Source: Wandonia sp964447015 (GTDB lineage: Bacteria > Bacteroidota > Bacteroidia > Flavobacteriales_D > Crocinitomicaceae). From it: 64,000 nucleotides of DNA. The position numbers and the translations under genes were made by a program. The notes beneath the pieces are model-generated. The model saw only the letters and a list, made by a program, of their open reading frames with translations. It ran no database searches and had not been told where the DNA came from. Position 1 is the stretch's first letter. Each line of letters starts with the position of its first letter. The stretch spans positions 1-64,000 of the forward strand of contig CAYUQU010000005.1 in assembly GCA_964447015.1 (NCBI GenBank). The letters are read 5' to 3'. Below, one piece after another: positions 16,862-25,056 of this stretch.

Positions 16862-17224
16862 TTATTTTCTCAGTTCTCCCCCAATCCAACCCAAATGAGT
16901 ATGCTTAAAATTATCATTAAATTTGAGTCCATAACCAAAAATTCTATCCATTGCCGAGTGCCCAAATAAAATTACACCTGTCAAAGTGAGGAGAGGATTA
17001 TTTAGCCAAAAGCCAAGCACCAAAATGGCTATTCCAACTAATTTGTGGTGGAAAAAATTATAGAGCCAAGCGCCAATTTTTGGATTGACTAAATAACCAA
17101 CCATTGATAAATCTGGTAAGAGAATGCAGGTTGGAAAAACCCACCACGCATAGTCTAATTGATTAAAAAGGATTATTGAGAGGACAAACTGTCCCAATTC
17201 TTCAAGTTTTAAGAGATTGTTCAT
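16862..17224 (-). CDS. DUF4260-like small membrane protein
   Basis: The 120-residue protein has three or four hydrophobic segments (about 9-36, 56-72 and 76-92). It carries the histidine-bearing signature of DUF4260 proteins: FFHHKLVGI, LFGHSAMDRIFGYGLKF and HTHLGWIG. Several His and Asp residues at membrane edges could bind metal, but no function is known. It lies 5 bp upstream of the DUF6624-like gene and is probably co-transcribed with it. Confidence 0.75.
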   Translation of the reverse strand: MNNLLKLEELGQFVLSIILFNQLDYAWWVFPTCILLPDLSMVGYLVNPKIGAWLYNFFHHKLVGIAILVLGFWLNNPLLTLTGVILFGHSAMDRIFGYGLKFNDNFKHTHLGWIGGELRK

Positions 17225-17269
17225 TGTGTTTTCTTGTTTAGTTTTACACCTAGTTACATAAAGATTTTC

Positions 17270-17995
17270 TTATTTCCTTTTAGAAAATTGCCACCATTTT
17301 TTCTTTTTAACAATTACAACCTCACCTATTAAAAATGGTTCTGGATAAATTACTAGAATTTTCTCTAATACAGGTAAGTCAGTCGAATTAATTAAAATTT
17401 CTGTCTCAATATAGCCGATATACTTAATAACTATAACTACTTGGTCACTGATTAAGCTGTCAGGCACCGTCAATCGAAAGTTTCCGTTTTCATCTGTAAT
17501 CGTTCCTGTCGTGCTGTTCTTTAACAAGATATTTACATAGGACAAAGGCTCTTTTGTGTCAACGTCTATGACCTTTCCTTGAATAATGTTTTTCAGACTA
17601 TCTTTTGGTGTTTCTTTTATTTGTTCAATCCCTCCAATCTTGTTCTGTGTACCTTTAAAATTATCTACAATTTCAGTTTTAAATTCATTGGCCGTTGTGC
17701 TGTCAACAACACCAAACAAAAGTAATCCTGATAGAAATCTTGGTAAAACTGAATTGTTTGTTTTTTGTCCTGCTATTTTAAACTGTTTTTGAAGTTGAGT
17801 TTCTGTCAGCCTTCCACAAACTTTTCTCTCCGAGTTTATAATCGCATCTAAAATCTGTTGATCGGTCATTTGTGTAAAGTCAGTAACACTTTTCGAGCAA
17901 GACGAGCAGTATCTTCCAATGTCATTTTCTGTCATTGAATTCCATTCCTTTTTACAAGGATTATCAATTTTCAATCTGTAGTCTTGTCGTTTCAT
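17270..17995 (-). CDS. Cys-rich N-terminus plus carboxypeptidase-like regulatory domain membrane protein
   Basis: From ATG 17995 (MKRQDYRLKIDNPCKKEW), the first 75 residues form a cytoplasmic Cys-rich module with CxxC (GRYCSSCSKSVTDFT) and a further KVCGRL. A short hydrophobic segment follows (about 92-108, FLSGLLLFGVVDSTTA). Residues about 140-220 are a carboxypeptidase-D regulatory-like beta domain (IQGKVIDVDTKEPLSYVNIL then TDENGNFRLTVP). The tail is basic (KKKKWWQFSKRK). The architecture recurs in Bacteroidota without a known role. A start six codons upstream is possible. Confidence 0.75.
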   Translation of the reverse strand: MKRQDYRLKIDNPCKKEWNSMTENDIGRYCSSCSKSVTDFTQMTDQQILDAIINSERKVCGRLTETQLQKQFKIAGQKTNNSVLPRFLSGLLLFGVVDSTTANEFKTEIVDNFKGTQNKIGGIEQIKETPKDSLKNIIQGKVIDVDTKEPLSYVNILLKNSTTGTITDENGNFRLTVPDSLISDQVVIVIKYIGYIETEILINSTDLPVLEKILVIYPEPFLIGEVVIVKKKKWWQFSKRK

Positions 17996-18180
17996 AAAGA
18001 TTATAAAATACAATCGTCAAGCTAGGTCCTACCTAACTCATTTATTTAAACACCTGAATAATCCAAATTTACTATTATATCTCTAAAAACTTCATTCATA
18101 TAGTCTTGATTGATCTAACTATTTAAATCTGGAAAATATTACGCTAATTAACCTGCTGTATTTCATGTTGTTACATTTAC

Positions 18181-18231
18181 ATGCATAACATTCTTATGTA
18201 TTTTATTTGCATACATAAGATTATTATGTAT
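18181..18231 (+). promoter_or_regulatory. Two PadR-type operator inverted repeats
   Basis: Site 1 (18181-18201) is ATGCATAA-CATTC-TTATGTAT and site 2 (18211-18231) is ATACATAA-GATTA-TTATGTAT. Both have 8-bp arms and a 5-bp spacer, and site 2 is perfect. Their centres are 30 bp apart, about three helical turns. Site 2 overlaps the -7 box and the spacer of the PadR gene's promoter. A further TTATGTAT half site (18239-18246) covers the start codon. PadR proteins often bind ATGT/ACAT palindromes at their own promoter. Confidence 0.75.
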
Positions 18232-18236
18232 CTTTG
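18206..18236 (+). promoter_or_regulatory. Promoter of the PadR / membrane protein operon
   Basis: TTTG (18206-18209), a 19-nt spacer and TATCTTTG (18229-18236) match the Bacteroidota consensus exactly. The ATG at 18241 is only 4 nt after the -7 box, predicting a leaderless transcript. The box overlaps operator site 2, so bound PadR would block polymerase. Confidence 0.8.
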
Positions 18237-18240
18237 CCTT

Positions 18241-18585
18241 ATGTATTCATCAGAACTAATAAAAGGAACGTTAAAAACCATTGTGTTGAACTTGCTAAAA
18301 GAGCAAGGAAAAATGTATGGTTATGAAATTACCCAAAAGGTAAAGGAGCTAACAGGAGGGAAAATTCAAATTACTGAAGGAGCTTTGTATCCTACTTTGC
18401 ATTCATTGGAAAAAAACGGTGAATTGGATACAGAAAAGGAGTTCATGGGAAAGAGGGTGCGGAAGTACTACACACTCACCGAGCAAGGCCATGCAACGAC
18501 GACTCAAAAGGTAAACGAATTGACCGACTTTATGAGAACCATGAAGTATTTGTTGGATTTAGAACCGCAAAAGGGAAATGTATAA
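18241..18585 (+). CDS. PadR family transcriptional regulator
   Basis: From ATG 18241 the protein is 114 residues and begins MYSSELIKGTLKTIVLNLLK, the standard PadR start. A winged helix follows (MYGYEITQKVKELTGGKIQI then EGALYPTLHSLEKNGELD), then the wing RKYYTLTEQGH and a short dimerisation helix. An upstream in-frame ATG (18181) lies inside the operator and promoter, so it is rejected. PadR proteins repress their own operon and neighbours. It overlaps the next gene by 8 bp, so that membrane protein is the likely regulated partner. Confidence 0.93.
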   Translation: MYSSELIKGTLKTIVLNLLKEQGKMYGYEITQKVKELTGGKIQITEGALYPTLHSLEKNGELDTEKEFMGKRVRKYYTLTEQGHATTTQKVNELTDFMRTMKYLLDLEPQKGNV

Positions 18586-19687
18586 CGTAACTGAAGCGCA
18601 AGTTGAATTCATTTTAAAAGATATTGAAGCACGTGGGATTGTTCTCGAAGATCTGCGAGACAATCTACTAGATCACATGTGTTGCATTATTGAAGAAGAA
18701 ATGGATGAAAAAGGAGACTTTAAAGTGTTCTATGAATCGATATTGCCCAGATTTTTCAAGGAGAATTTGATGGAAATACAAGTTGAGACAAACAATTTAA
18801 TAAAATTTAAACACTTTTATAGTATGAAAAAGATAATGAAAATATCAGGAATAGCCACTGTGTTATTGACCACATTTGGTGCAATATTAAAAACGTTGCA
18901 TTTACCAGGTGCGGGTATAACAATCGTTTTGGGTGGATTTGTGTTTAGCTTAATCTTTCTTCCTTTATTGATAGCAATCAAGTTTAAAGATGAAGAGTCT
19001 AAAGTCGATAAAGTAGTATTTAGTTTTGGGTTTTTAGTTGCCATGGTTCTGTCAGCTGGATTGATTTTCAAGTTAATGCATTGGCCTTTTGCAAATGTCA
19101 TGATGCTATCTAGTACTGTTGTATTTACTTTTGTTTACGTTCCACTTTACTTCTTTACACGAGTAAAAAGGGCAGATTTGAGATTTAACACCATTGTGAA
19201 TTCAGTTTTAATGATGGCCTGTGGAGGAATCTTCTTTTCTCTGTTTGACTTGAGTTTTTCGAGGGAATTTGAAAAACAAATGGTTGAAAACCACGTTTAC
19301 CTACACGAAAATTCAGATCGTTTGTTTGATTCCAATACTAGACTGCTGAGCATCGAAGAGGGTTTGGATAAGGCCAAAGAGTTACATGAACTTTCAGAGT
19401 TGGTAAATCAGAAAATAGAAAAGGTAGTAGATAAAATCGTAACTCATAAATCAACAGCACATTTGTCGAATGAGATTACTGAATTAAAAAATGTAATGTC
19501 ACAATATGACGAATTGGTAAAACGTAATGAATATGAGAATATTGATCGCTTAAAAATCGATGACATTAACGTGATTGAACGATTAAGTATTGAACTCGCC
19601 ATGAATACCTTAGCGCGATTACAGCAACAAGTTGCAGTTAATGAAAATTGTTACTTGACGTCAATTTTAATTGCTGAGAAAGAATAG
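18578..19687 (+). CDS. PadR-linked membrane protein with a GldL-like transmembrane region
   Basis: The 369-residue protein has an N-terminal helical domain (about 1-70) with LEDLRDNLLDHMCCIIEEEM, a Leu-x-Asp-His-x-Cys-Cys pattern. Five or six hydrophobic segments follow (about 85-225), in which HLPGAGITIVLGG and LMHWPFANVMML resemble the repeated helix pairs of GldL-type proteins. Residues about 230-369 are a charged, probably coiled-coil cytoplasmic tail. PadR is often paired with a membrane protein of this kind, whose N-terminal domain may sense or signal. Function is unknown; the GldL likeness is limited to the membrane part. Confidence 0.7.
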   Translation: MYNVTEAQVEFILKDIEARGIVLEDLRDNLLDHMCCIIEEEMDEKGDFKVFYESILPRFFKENLMEIQVETNNLIKFKHFYSMKKIMKISGIATVLLTTFGAILKTLHLPGAGITIVLGGFVFSLIFLPLLIAIKFKDEESKVDKVVFSFGFLVAMVLSAGLIFKLMHWPFANVMMLSSTVVFTFVYVPLYFFTRVKRADLRFNTIVNSVLMMACGGIFFSLFDLSFSREFEKQMVENHVYLHENSDRLFDSNTRLLSIEEGLDKAKELHELSELVNQKIEKVVDKIVTHKSTAHLSNEITELKNVMSQYDELVKRNEYENIDRLKIDDINVIERLSIELAMNTLARLQQQVAVNENCYLTSILIAEKE

Positions 19688-19690
19688 TCA

Positions 19691-19724
19691 AATAAAGCCC
19701 TGATGTGTTATTCGGGGCTTTATT
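19691..19724. terminator. Bidirectional intrinsic terminator
   Basis: AATAAAGCCC (19691-19700) pairs with GGGCTTTATT (19715-19724) over 10 bp around a 14-nt loop, with A/T runs on both sides. It lies between the convergent PadR operon and the T9SS protein gene and can serve both. Confidence 0.85.
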
Positions 19725-19749
19725 ATTCGTTCAACTAATGTTAGCAATA

Positions 19750-21852
19750 CTACCCCTTCACCACCTTAAACCTATGCACCATCTTCCCATCAGCAAAAAT
19801 GGCTACGGTGTACATTCCTTCAGCGAGGGGAGCCATGGAGAACACAAATTCGTTTAGTCCTTTTTTGGCTTGTTTTTCGAGTAAAACTTTTACTAATCTT
19901 CCAGATTCATCAAAAAGTTCGGCTCTGACCATTGCATCTTCTTCAAGTGTGAACTTGGCAGCGGCTATGTCGTCAGACGGGTTGGGGTAAACTGAAATTC
20001 CATTTGCCAATGCAGCAAAAGGCACGCGATACTTTCCTTCTGATGAACAGCCTTTTGCATCTACCACACGTACGTGAACTGTATCTCCTGCACATTTTCC
20101 TGAAGCAGTGCTTGATGCAGAGGATGTTTCGCTTCCATCCCAATAATATTCAAACGGTGCTGTGCCGTTTTCGACAGTCGCTTCGATCGTGTTATTGCAT
20201 ACATTTGCCGAACTGGTAAGTGCTAAGTTAAGGTGCATTGTTGTAGTGTCTGGACTTCTAAGTTCGGCGCAATAGCCACTGTTGTTTTTATTCGCCAGCG
20301 CTAAATAACCAAAACTATACGTTTTTCCCGGCTCATCATATTTCTTTTGCAAACCGAAATAATCTCCCCATCGTTCGTAACCTCCAGGAAGTCTATCTAC
20401 GAAATTGTAACCTTCTTTAACAGTCAGAACGGGTGAAGAATTTCGCTCATTGTTCACGTGTACGGCAGCAACTCCAGGAAAATGATCGGGTGATGTGTAG
20501 TCAAAAGCAATAATCACTTCCCTGTCGCAGTCTTCATTTCCTGATGAAGCAATGTTGGGATACGCAAAATCTTTGATGGGGTCGCTGATTAGTTTTCCCT
20601 GAATGGTTGGTGTGTCTTCATTCAAGTTTAAAATCACCCCATGGTAGATTGCCGAAAAGCCAGTTTCAGGGTTAATCGTGTTGCCTACAAATTGAATTTC
20701 ATCCTCAAATTTAATTGCGCCAAGCACTCGCGCATCGTTGGTTTGCAGACCGTTTGTAGGGTCAGACGTGTCGGTATCAAACTGTCTTCCATTTGGTGGA
20801 ACGCCGTAGTTTAAATCCGTTTTCAGTGCTGTGACATCCAACACACCATCATTCAATTTGATGTAAAAAATGGTGTCGTTTTCAATATCAAAATTGCGGT
20901 TAGAAAGGAGAATCATTTCGTCTGCAATTCCATTCGCCCCATTTACAGGATGCAAATTTCGAACAAATCGGTCTTCAAATTTGACGTCGTGATAAAGCGT
21001 AGCAGAAATGTCCGCGGCTCCACTAAATGCAGCGTCCTTGTCCATTTCCCAAATAACCGAACCGTCAAATCCCACTTGCCAAGACACATCGGGAATAATT
21101 AAATTTGCTGTGTAATACACTTTGTCTTCTGTAATTGCCAAGCAGGGAAAATCAGTCCAGCGGTTATTCTCCAACGGATTTCCTGGAAGATTATATACAA
21201 ACCATTCGTCACGTGGATCATTTGTAGAACTGAAACACATGATAATTTCGCTGTTACTAGGATTAGAATCCTTTAAAAATGTCAAAATAAACCTGTCGTA
21301 AGTTGGATCGTAAAGCAGTTTGGGGTCGTAATACGAACTTCCTGCGCTTCCATTGATAAAAGGTCTGAGATAAATTTGAAAATCTTCAAACAATGCGGTG
21401 TCTGTCGCAATATCGTGAGCGTACAACACAGAGTTCATAGCAATCATTATAATTCCACCATTGGACACCGCCATAGTGTTGTCGCTTGGAATTCCACCAT
21501 AAATGGGTACTATACTTCCGGGTGGAGTTCTTCTCTTCGGTTCAAAAGTCAAACCGATTTCAGGCATGTTTCCGTTCTTCATCGGGTAGTTTGAAGAATT
21601 CCCCGAACCTTTTTTCTCAGAATAATATGCTTTTGACTCAATTTTCTGTCTCATTAAATAAGACTTTGCCGATTCTCCATCAGGAAGTGGAGCTTCGAGA
21701 TTGAACAGCATTGGCTCAAAATCAGGCTCTATATCTTTCGGATTAACGGTTTGATTTTTCTTAACTGAGAAAGTTTTCTTTTGGTAATTCTCTTGAGAAA
21801 TCAACACAAAACAAGACAGTGAAAATAAAAATAGCGATATTATGTGCTTCAT
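19750..21852 (-). CDS. Secreted protein with T9SS type A C-terminal sorting domain
   Basis: The 700-residue protein has a signal peptide (MKHIISLFLFSLSCFVLISQ) and a large central region (about 100-520). That region has beta-propeller-like repeats (SNGGIIMIAMNSVLYAHDI, YYDPKLLYDPTYDRFILTFL) but no catalytic motif I recognise. A region near 545-610 contains SprB-like text (PFEYYWDGSETSSASS). The last 80 residues form a type A sorting domain (VYPNPSDD, ELFDESGRLVKVL, EGMYTVAIFADGK). It should cross the outer membrane by the type IX system and be surface-attached or released. Confidence 0.9.
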   Translation of the reverse strand: MKHIISLFLFSLSCFVLISQENYQKKTFSVKKNQTVNPKDIEPDFEPMLFNLEAPLPDGESAKSYLMRQKIESKAYYSEKKGSGNSSNYPMKNGNMPEIGLTFEPKRRTPPGSIVPIYGGIPSDNTMAVSNGGIIMIAMNSVLYAHDIATDTALFEDFQIYLRPFINGSAGSSYYDPKLLYDPTYDRFILTFLKDSNPSNSEIIMCFSSTNDPRDEWFVYNLPGNPLENNRWTDFPCLAITEDKVYYTANLIIPDVSWQVGFDGSVIWEMDKDAAFSGAADISATLYHDVKFEDRFVRNLHPVNGANGIADEMILLSNRNFDIENDTIFYIKLNDGVLDVTALKTDLNYGVPPNGRQFDTDTSDPTNGLQTNDARVLGAIKFEDEIQFVGNTINPETGFSAIYHGVILNLNEDTPTIQGKLISDPIKDFAYPNIASSGNEDCDREVIIAFDYTSPDHFPGVAAVHVNNERNSSPVLTVKEGYNFVDRLPGGYERWGDYFGLQKKYDEPGKTYSFGYLALANKNNSGYCAELRSPDTTTMHLNLALTSSANVCNNTIEATVENGTAPFEYYWDGSETSSASSTASGKCAGDTVHVRVVDAKGCSSEGKYRVPFAALANGISVYPNPSDDIAAAKFTLEEDAMVRAELFDESGRLVKVLLEKQAKKGLNEFVFSMAPLAEGMYTVAIFADGKMVHRFKVVKG

Positions 21853-21973
21853 AGTGATGAATTAAACATCAGTAAAGTTAATGATCTTTGGTTTAATACT
21901 AAAACAATGTATGGGCAAATTCAAAAAAAAATGACAAACTCCCATAATCCTAAAACTATTTATTTCATTCCTG

Positions 21974-22003
21974 TTGGCGATGCTTAATTAATGCTTAAAT
22001 TTG
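21974..22003 (+). promoter_or_regulatory. Promoter of the ctaB / cytochrome oxidase operon
   Basis: TTG (21974-21976), a 19-nt spacer and TAAATTTG (21996-22003) give an ideal match. The TTG inside the -7 box (22001) can look like a start codon for ctaB, but the predicted transcript begins after it. Confidence 0.8.
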
Positions 22004-22021
22004 CGATTCAAAATTCATTTG

Positions 22022-22906
22022 GTGGCTCGAAAAAGCGAAGAAATAGCGAACGAAAGTCAACCTTCAGTTTTCAAAGACTGGATGGTATTCACAAAAATGC
22101 GACTTGCAAGTTTAGTAATCTTATCTGCAATCGCGGGATATTTATTTGCTGGTGGTGGTTTTGATTTAGGCTTGCTTCTATTGACTATTGGTGGAACTTT
22201 TGTGATAGGTGCTTCAAACGGAATGAACCAAATTATTGAGCGAAATCTCGATAAAAAGATGGATCGAACTAAAAATCGCCCCATTCCGGCAGGTAGAATG
22301 ACCGTAAAGCAAGGACTAATCATTGTCATTATTTGTTTAGCAATCGGAATTACGCTATTGGCATTCATCAATTTCAAGACTACATTTTGGGGATTTGTAT
22401 CCTTTTTATTGTACTCTTTTGTGTACACTCCTTTAAAACCAAAAACACCTTGGGCTGTATTTGTAGGGGCGATTCCTGGAGCTTTTCCTCCATTTTTGGG
22501 TGCACTTGCTTACTTGGATGAATACACACTTATTCCTGGAATTTTATTCATGGTTCAGTTCATGTGGCAATTTCCCCATTTCTGGGCTATTGCGTGGGTA
22601 CTGTACGATGATTATAAGCATGGAGGATTTGATTTATTGCCCTCGAACAAAGGCAAAACCAAAGCTTCGGCATTTCCAATTTTAGCATATACTTTATTGT
22701 TGGTTCCATTTAGTTTAATTCCGTGGGCTCTGGACATGGTTGGAGACACAACCTTATATGTCGGTAGTTTTTTAGGATTGATTTTCTTCCTTTTCGCTTA
22801 CCGACTTTATTTAACTTGTGACACAAAAGATGCACGTAAATTAATGTTTGCGTCCTTCATTTATTTGCCCTTGATTCAGTTCTTGTATGTGCTGGACAAA
22901 ATTTAG
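22022..22906 (+). CDS. ctaB: Protoheme IX farnesyltransferase (heme O synthase)
   Basis: It adds a farnesyl group to heme B to make heme O, the precursor of the oxidase hemes. The UbiA-type membrane protein (about 294 residues, roughly eight helices) carries the prenyl-diphosphate motif in NQIIERNLDKKMDRTKNRP and a second Asp-rich loop (DDYKHGGFDLLP). I choose GTG 22022 because the TTG at 22001 lies in the -7 box; ATG 22082 is a possible shorter start but would remove conserved N-terminal sequence. It is the first gene of the oxidase operon. Confidence 0.94.
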   Translation: MARKSEEIANESQPSVFKDWMVFTKMRLASLVILSAIAGYLFAGGGFDLGLLLLTIGGTFVIGASNGMNQIIERNLDKKMDRTKNRPIPAGRMTVKQGLIIVIICLAIGITLLAFINFKTTFWGFVSFLLYSFVYTPLKPKTPWAVFVGAIPGAFPPFLGALAYLDEYTLIPGILFMVQFMWQFPHFWAIAWVLYDDYKHGGFDLLPSNKGKTKASAFPILAYTLLLVPFSLIPWALDMVGDTTLYVGSFLGLIFFLFAYRLYLTCDTKDARKLMFASFIYLPLIQFLYVLDKI

Positions 22907-22928
22907 CGTTTAAAGAAAATTTGACATC

Positions 22929-23984
22929 ATGAAGAAAGATGTATTTAATGATTTAACTCCCGAAGTAAAAGAGAAAATGACCAAGAATTTGGTCTATGTG
23001 GGGATAATTGGCGTAGTGATGATTTTTGCTGGACTTACTTCGGCATACTACGTATCGATGGGAGATTCCTTTTGGGTAAAATTCACTTTGCCTGCAGCAT
23101 TTTGGTACAGTACCGCAATTATTGTGTTGGGAAGTGTCTTCTTTCATTTTGCAATTCGCGCAATGAAAAAAAGTAATTCTGCCCTTTCAAAATACCTCGT
23201 TCTCGCTACAACACTTACAGGCGTTTTGTTTGGTGTGACACAATTCATGGGCTACAATCAACTTCTCGATAGGGGAGCGTATGTTGTCAGTGATATTATG
23301 GTATCGAACGGTCGTTACGGCGATTATTACGAGATTAAAATGGATGGTGCATTGATTGTTGTAAATGGAAATGACTTTATTAAAAAAGGTGCAGTTATAA
23401 CCGGCAATGAACTTGAAGAATTAAAAAGTTTTGCCCGCAATTTTATCGGTTCTGATTCTGCACAAGTATTGAACATTGAGAACTACGGTACTAAATTCAA
23501 CTTGATTCACCAAGCAGAACCTTTAGCTATAGTAGACGGCAAGTTAATTCACTCGAACGGGGAAGAACTTAGCAGAGTGGACTGGATTCGCCTGAATGAG
23601 ATGATGTTACACGTAGAAGCTGGCAGAGGAGATTTCTTTTTAAAAGGCAAAGTGGGCAAAGACTTTAAAATTTATTACCACGGAGAAGAAGTTCGCTACG
23701 ACAACCGTGAATTATATTACCAAGGCAAGAGATTACCAAAAGGTTTAGAGTTGAAACTAATTGATTCTAGGAACAATGCGATATCTTATTTATACATGAT
23801 GACTGCTTTGCATTTAATGCATATCGTTTTCATGGTGATTTACATGATTTTATTTACCCGACGCATGTTCCAAAACGAATTCGATTCATCTAACACTCTC
23901 GGAATGAGGGCGACAGCAATTTTTTGGCACTTTTTAGGTGCTTTATGGTTATATTTGTTGCTGTTTTTACTTTTTATTCATTAA
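22929..23984 (+). CDS. Cytochrome c oxidase subunit III-like protein with a large soluble insertion
   Basis: Five membrane segments fit the short bacterial CoxIII type (about 20-42, 54-76, 86-106, 288-312 and 328-349). Between the third and fourth lies a polar region of about 175 residues with beta-like repeats (IVVNGNDFIKKG, AIVDGKLIHSNGEEL, YHGEEVRYDNRELYYQGKRL). C-terminal MMTALHLMHIVFMVIY carries conserved CoxIII histidines. It is the first of two adjacent CoxIII-like genes. The insertion roughly doubles the usual length and should face the periplasm or cytoplasm as a separate domain. Confidence 0.88.
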   Translation: MKKDVFNDLTPEVKEKMTKNLVYVGIIGVVMIFAGLTSAYYVSMGDSFWVKFTLPAAFWYSTAIIVLGSVFFHFAIRAMKKSNSALSKYLVLATTLTGVLFGVTQFMGYNQLLDRGAYVVSDIMVSNGRYGDYYEIKMDGALIVVNGNDFIKKGAVITGNELEELKSFARNFIGSDSAQVLNIENYGTKFNLIHQAEPLAIVDGKLIHSNGEELSRVDWIRLNEMMLHVEAGRGDFFLKGKVGKDFKIYYHGEEVRYDNRELYYQGKRLPKGLELKLIDSRNNAISYLYMMTALHLMHIVFMVIYMILFTRRMFQNEFDSSNTLGMRATAIFWHFLGALWLYLLLFLLFIH

Positions 23985-24006
23985 AATTGCAAAAAAAAAG
24001 TTTGTA

Positions 24007-25038
24007 ATGGCAGGACACACTACGCACGAAATCGACTCAGCTGCTTCTTGGAAAGGTAAGGAATCACCTTTTAGAACCAGTTATGGAAAACTAATGATGT
24101 GGTTTTTCTTAGTTTCAGATGCTTTGACGTTTGGTGGTTTGTTGGTAAGTTACGGATTTATCCGTCACGCATATACCGGTAAATGGCCAATTGGTGAAGA
24201 AGTTTTTAGTTCACTTCCTTTCTTAGGACATGGTTATCCATTGGTTTATGTGGCTTTAATGACATTCATTCTGATTATCTCATCTGTAACAATGGTATTA
24301 GCCGTTGAAGCAGGTCACAGAATGGATCGTAGAGGAGTTACAAAATGGATGTTGGCAACTATCATCGGTGGATTCTTCTTCGTTGGTTCACAAGCTTGGG
24401 AATGGTCTCACTTCATCCACGGTTCTCAATTGGGACGTGTTCAATTGCATGACGGCTCTTTAGCTTATGTTCACGGACATGGTGCTACATTCGAAAGTTT
24501 TGAAGTTGTACGCGCAGGTGGTCATCATCATGTTGGAGATGTCATCAAAGATGATTTAGCACATGAATACAATCACGCTGTAGCAGCAGGAAATGTAAAT
24601 GCGGATGGAACTATCAAATTACATGACGGTTCGATAGCAAAAGTAAACGTAAAAGAAAAAGCTCATATCGATGAATTATTGGTTCGCGAAGCAGGTGGTG
24701 TTTACGCTTTAGATACTAAAATAACAGGTGAAGAAGCTGAACGTTTATATATGGAAGCTGTAACTTCGGGTGAAGCAAATCGTATCGTATTTGGAGCTAA
24801 CCTAGAGCAAAACGAATACGGTCCTCAACAATATGCACAATTCTTCTTCTTTATCACAGGTTTCCACGGATTCCACGTATTTTCAGGAGTTGTGTTTAAC
24901 ATCTTGATTTTCTTCGGAGTGTTGAGAGGAACTTATCATAAAAGAGGTCATTACGAAATGATTGAGAAGACTGGACTTTACTGGCACTTTGTCGATTTAG
25001 TTTGGGTATTTGTATTTACATTCTTCTACCTTGTTTAA
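24007..25038 (+). CDS. Cytochrome c oxidase subunit III with a His/Gly-rich insertion
   Basis: From ATG 24007 (MAGHTTHEIDSAASWKGKES) the product is 343 residues. Membrane segments resemble CoxIII (KLMMWFFLVSDALTFGGLLV, then PLVYVALMTFILIISSVTMV), with the family's FFFFITGFHGFHVFSG and GLYWHFVDLVWVFVF near the end. A soluble insertion of about 130 residues (about 138-268) contains two LHDGS(L/I)A motifs and several histidines. An upstream in-frame start (23938) lies inside the previous gene and is rejected. It works with the preceding CoxIII-like gene in a heme-copper oxidase whose subunits I and II are not in the window. Confidence 0.93.
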   Translation: MAGHTTHEIDSAASWKGKESPFRTSYGKLMMWFFLVSDALTFGGLLVSYGFIRHAYTGKWPIGEEVFSSLPFLGHGYPLVYVALMTFILIISSVTMVLAVEAGHRMDRRGVTKWMLATIIGGFFFVGSQAWEWSHFIHGSQLGRVQLHDGSLAYVHGHGATFESFEVVRAGGHHHVGDVIKDDLAHEYNHAVAAGNVNADGTIKLHDGSIAKVNVKEKAHIDELLVREAGGVYALDTKITGEEAERLYMEAVTSGEANRIVFGANLEQNEYGPQQYAQFFFFITGFHGFHVFSGVVFNILIFFGVLRGTYHKRGHYEMIEKTGLYWHFVDLVWVFVFTFFYLV

Positions 25039-25056
25039 TTAAGAAAATACTGAATT

